Of a stretch of DNA of 6,280 bases, positions 4,826 through 6,280 are shown in pieces (the first letter of the stretch is position 1; each line of letters opens with the position of its first letter). The position numbers and the translations under genes were made by a program. Location: assembly GCA_900757715.1 (NCBI GenBank), contig CAAEOZ010000145.1, positions 1-6,280 on the forward strand, given 5' to 3'. This DNA is from an uncultured Veillonella sp. Its GTDB lineage: Bacteria > Bacillota > Negativicutes > Veillonellales > Veillonellaceae. Below the pieces are notes generated by a model. The model was not told where the DNA came from and ran no database searches. It was given only the letters and a program-made list of their open reading frames with translations.

Positions 4826-6280
4826 TATTCTACCTCCTGTGCACTTGTAATTGCGGAAATCATAGATTGGCCTTTTATCAAGGTCTCATTGTATTCGCTT
4901 TCAGGAACGCTATCGCGAACGATACCTGCGCCAGCACGAACATAGACCTTACCGCCTTTATTCATGGCCATGCGGATGCCGATACATACGTCCATGTTAC
5001 CGGAGAAGTCGATATAACCTACGGCGCCGCCGTATACGCCGCGTGGACTTTTCTCAAGTTCGTGTAAAATCTCGATAGCACGAATCTTAGGAGCCCCAGA
5101 TAAGGTGCCTGCTGGCAATGTAGCACCAATGGCATCGAGGGCATCTTTGCCGTCTTGAATATCACCGCTTACAGTAGATGTAATGTGAATGACATGGGAG
5201 AAACGTTGCAACATATGTAACGCCTCTACTTTTACGGAACCGAATTTAGAAATTTTACCTAAGTCGTTACGGCCAAGGTCAACGAGCATGTTGTGTTCAG
5301 CTAACTCTTTTTCATCGTTGATGAGTTTTTCCTCAATGGCAAGGTCCTCTGCTTCGTTTTTACCGCGACGCATAGTGCCTGCAATTGGGAAAGTGTACAT
5401 TTTACCATCTGTCATTTTCACCAAAGTTTCTGGAGAAGCACCTGTGAGCTCTACATCCCCACCAGATAGGTAAAACATGTATGGAGATGGGTTCAACGTA
5501 CGCAATACGCGGTATGCATTTAACAAGCTCCCTTCAAACTCGGCTTCGCGACGGTTAGATACAACACATTGGAAGATATCCCCTTCCTTGATGTAGTGCT
5601 GCGTCTTTTTAACAACTGCTTCAAACTCGTCCTTTGTAAATTCTGAAGTAAATTCTGTTTTAAGGATACCTTTTGGAATGTTAGCCTCTTTACCGTTCAC
5701 TACGAGGCCAGCTAAAGCTTTCAATTCAAGCTCCGCCTTGTTATAGTTGCGTTCCAAATCATTTGTGCTGATGTTGGCAATCAAGTAAATTTTATTTTTG
5801 TAGTGGTCAAAAGCGATAACTTTATCAAAGAGCATAAGGTCTACATCGTTCACCATGGCAGAGTCATCATCTGGCGTTGAGAAATCCAATGTTGGCTCGA
5901 TATAGCGAATATATTCACATGCGAAGTAGCCTACAAAGCCACCGGTAAAAGTTGGTAACTCTTCTAAGCGTGGGCTTTTATATTGGCTCAAAATATTGCG
6001 AATCTCTACTGCAGGATCAGAACACTCAAAGGTACGAGTCGTCCCATCTTTGATGGTCATTGTATGGTTTTTGCAGAATAGCTCAATCTTAGGATCATAG
6101 CCCAAGAAGGAGTAACGACCCCAATGATTACTATTATCCGCACTTTCAAGCAAGTACGTATGACTGCTCACTTGTTTTAAAGCTTTCAACACACTAATCG
6201 GTGTGCGTACGTCGGATAAAATTTCCATATATACAGGCACGATATCGTAGCCCGGTGCGATAGCTTTCACACGGTCAAGA
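4825..6280 (-). CDS. trpE: Anthranilate synthase component I (5' end beyond window edge)
   Basis: TrpE converts chorismate and ammonia (from TrpG) to anthranilate and pyruvate, the first committed and normally feedback-inhibited step. The frame stays open to the right edge, where LDR precedes VKAIAPGYDIVPVY. The codon at 6270 is GTG but has no ribosome binding site, and the upstream residues fit the usual TrpE N-terminus, so the true start probably lies just outside. Counting from that GTG, the N-terminal domain carries the tryptophan-binding LLES (40-43). The chorismate-binding domain shows NPSPYMF (260-266), GASPE (277-281), PIAGTMRRG (295-303), HNMLVDLGRND (326-336), FSHVIH (357-362), LPAGTLSGAPKIRA (385-398) and RAGAGIV (445-451). 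LLES and NPSPYMF suggest feedback inhibition by tryptophan is retained. The SGAPK form and the neighbouring trpG argue for TrpE over PabB. Confidence 0.95.
   Translation of the reverse strand, partial: LDRVKAIAPGYDIVPVYMEILSDVRTPISVLKALKQVSSHTYLLESADNSNHWGRYSFLGYDPKIELFCKNHTMTIKDGTTRTFECSDPAVEIRNILSQYKSPRLEELPTFTGGFVGYFACEYIRYIEPTLDFSTPDDDSAMVNDVDLMLFDKVIAFDHYKNKIYLIANISTNDLERNYNKAELELKALAGLVVNGKEANIPKGILKTEFTSEFTKDEFEAVVKKTQHYIKEGDIFQCVVSNRREAEFEGSLLNAYRVLRTLNPSPYMFYLSGGDVELTGASPETLVKMTDGKMYTFPIAGTMRRGKNEAEDLAIEEKLINDEKELAEHNMLVDLGRNDLGKISKFGSVKVEALHMLQRFSHVIHITSTVSGDIQDGKDALDAIGATLPAGTLSGAPKIRAIEILHELEKSPRGVYGGAVGYIDFSGNMDVCIGIRMAMNKGGKVYVRAGAGIVRDSVPESEYNETLIKGQSMISAITSAQEVE
4833..4838 (-). 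promoter_or_regulatory. Ribosome binding site of trpG
   Basis: A full consensus AGGAGG on the minus strand, 7 bases before the trpG ATG and within the last codons of trpE. With the one-base TAATG stop-start overlap it points to coupled TrpE/TrpG translation. Confidence 0.75.

Noticed and set aside
6268..6270. GTG as the start codon of trpE
   Set aside because: The frame is open to the window edge, the bases upstream show no ribosome binding site, and the preceding LDR fits the normal TrpE N-terminal helix, so this is probably an internal Val codon.

Overview
The window holds most of a tryptophan biosynthesis operon, entirely on the minus strand and read from right to left: trpE (5' end cut by the window edge), trpG, a 517-base non-coding interval, trpD, a fused trpC-trpF gene, trpB, and the first codons of trpA (cut by the left edge). 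Together these enzymes cover every step from chorismate to tryptophan: anthranilate synthase (TrpE/TrpG), anthranilate phosphoribosyltransferase (TrpD), PRA isomerase plus indole-glycerol-phosphate synthase (TrpCF), and tryptophan synthase (TrpB/TrpA). No unrelated protein gene is supported.

The source looks like a moderately low-GC bacterium with strong AGGAGG-type ribosome binding sites. The protein flavour, the separate trpG, and the TrpC-TrpF fusion suggest a Negativicutes member such as Veillonella. That is an impression from sequence style, not a database result.

The genes are otherwise packed tightly. trpE and trpG share one base, trpD and trpCF are 3 bases apart, trpCF and trpB are 42 bases apart, and trpB and trpA overlap by 8 bases. 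The exception is the trpG-trpD interval (3742-4258). It is not a decayed gene. It contains two diverged copies, in opposite orientation, of a roughly 170-base nested-palindrome element: copy A at 3756-3924 on the minus strand and copy B at 4082-4250 on the plus strand. The copies share two identical loop segments of 9 and 14 bases. The stems around those segments differ in sequence but stay complementary, including G-U pairs that form in only one reading orientation. This is the signature of a conserved structured RNA, or of a mobile element built around one.

Between the two copies lie a 15-bp imperfect hairpin and a textbook intrinsic terminator pointing along the plus strand, against the operon. 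Copy A ends immediately upstream of the trpD ribosome binding site, so it may influence trpD expression. This interval is the part of the window most worth follow-up.
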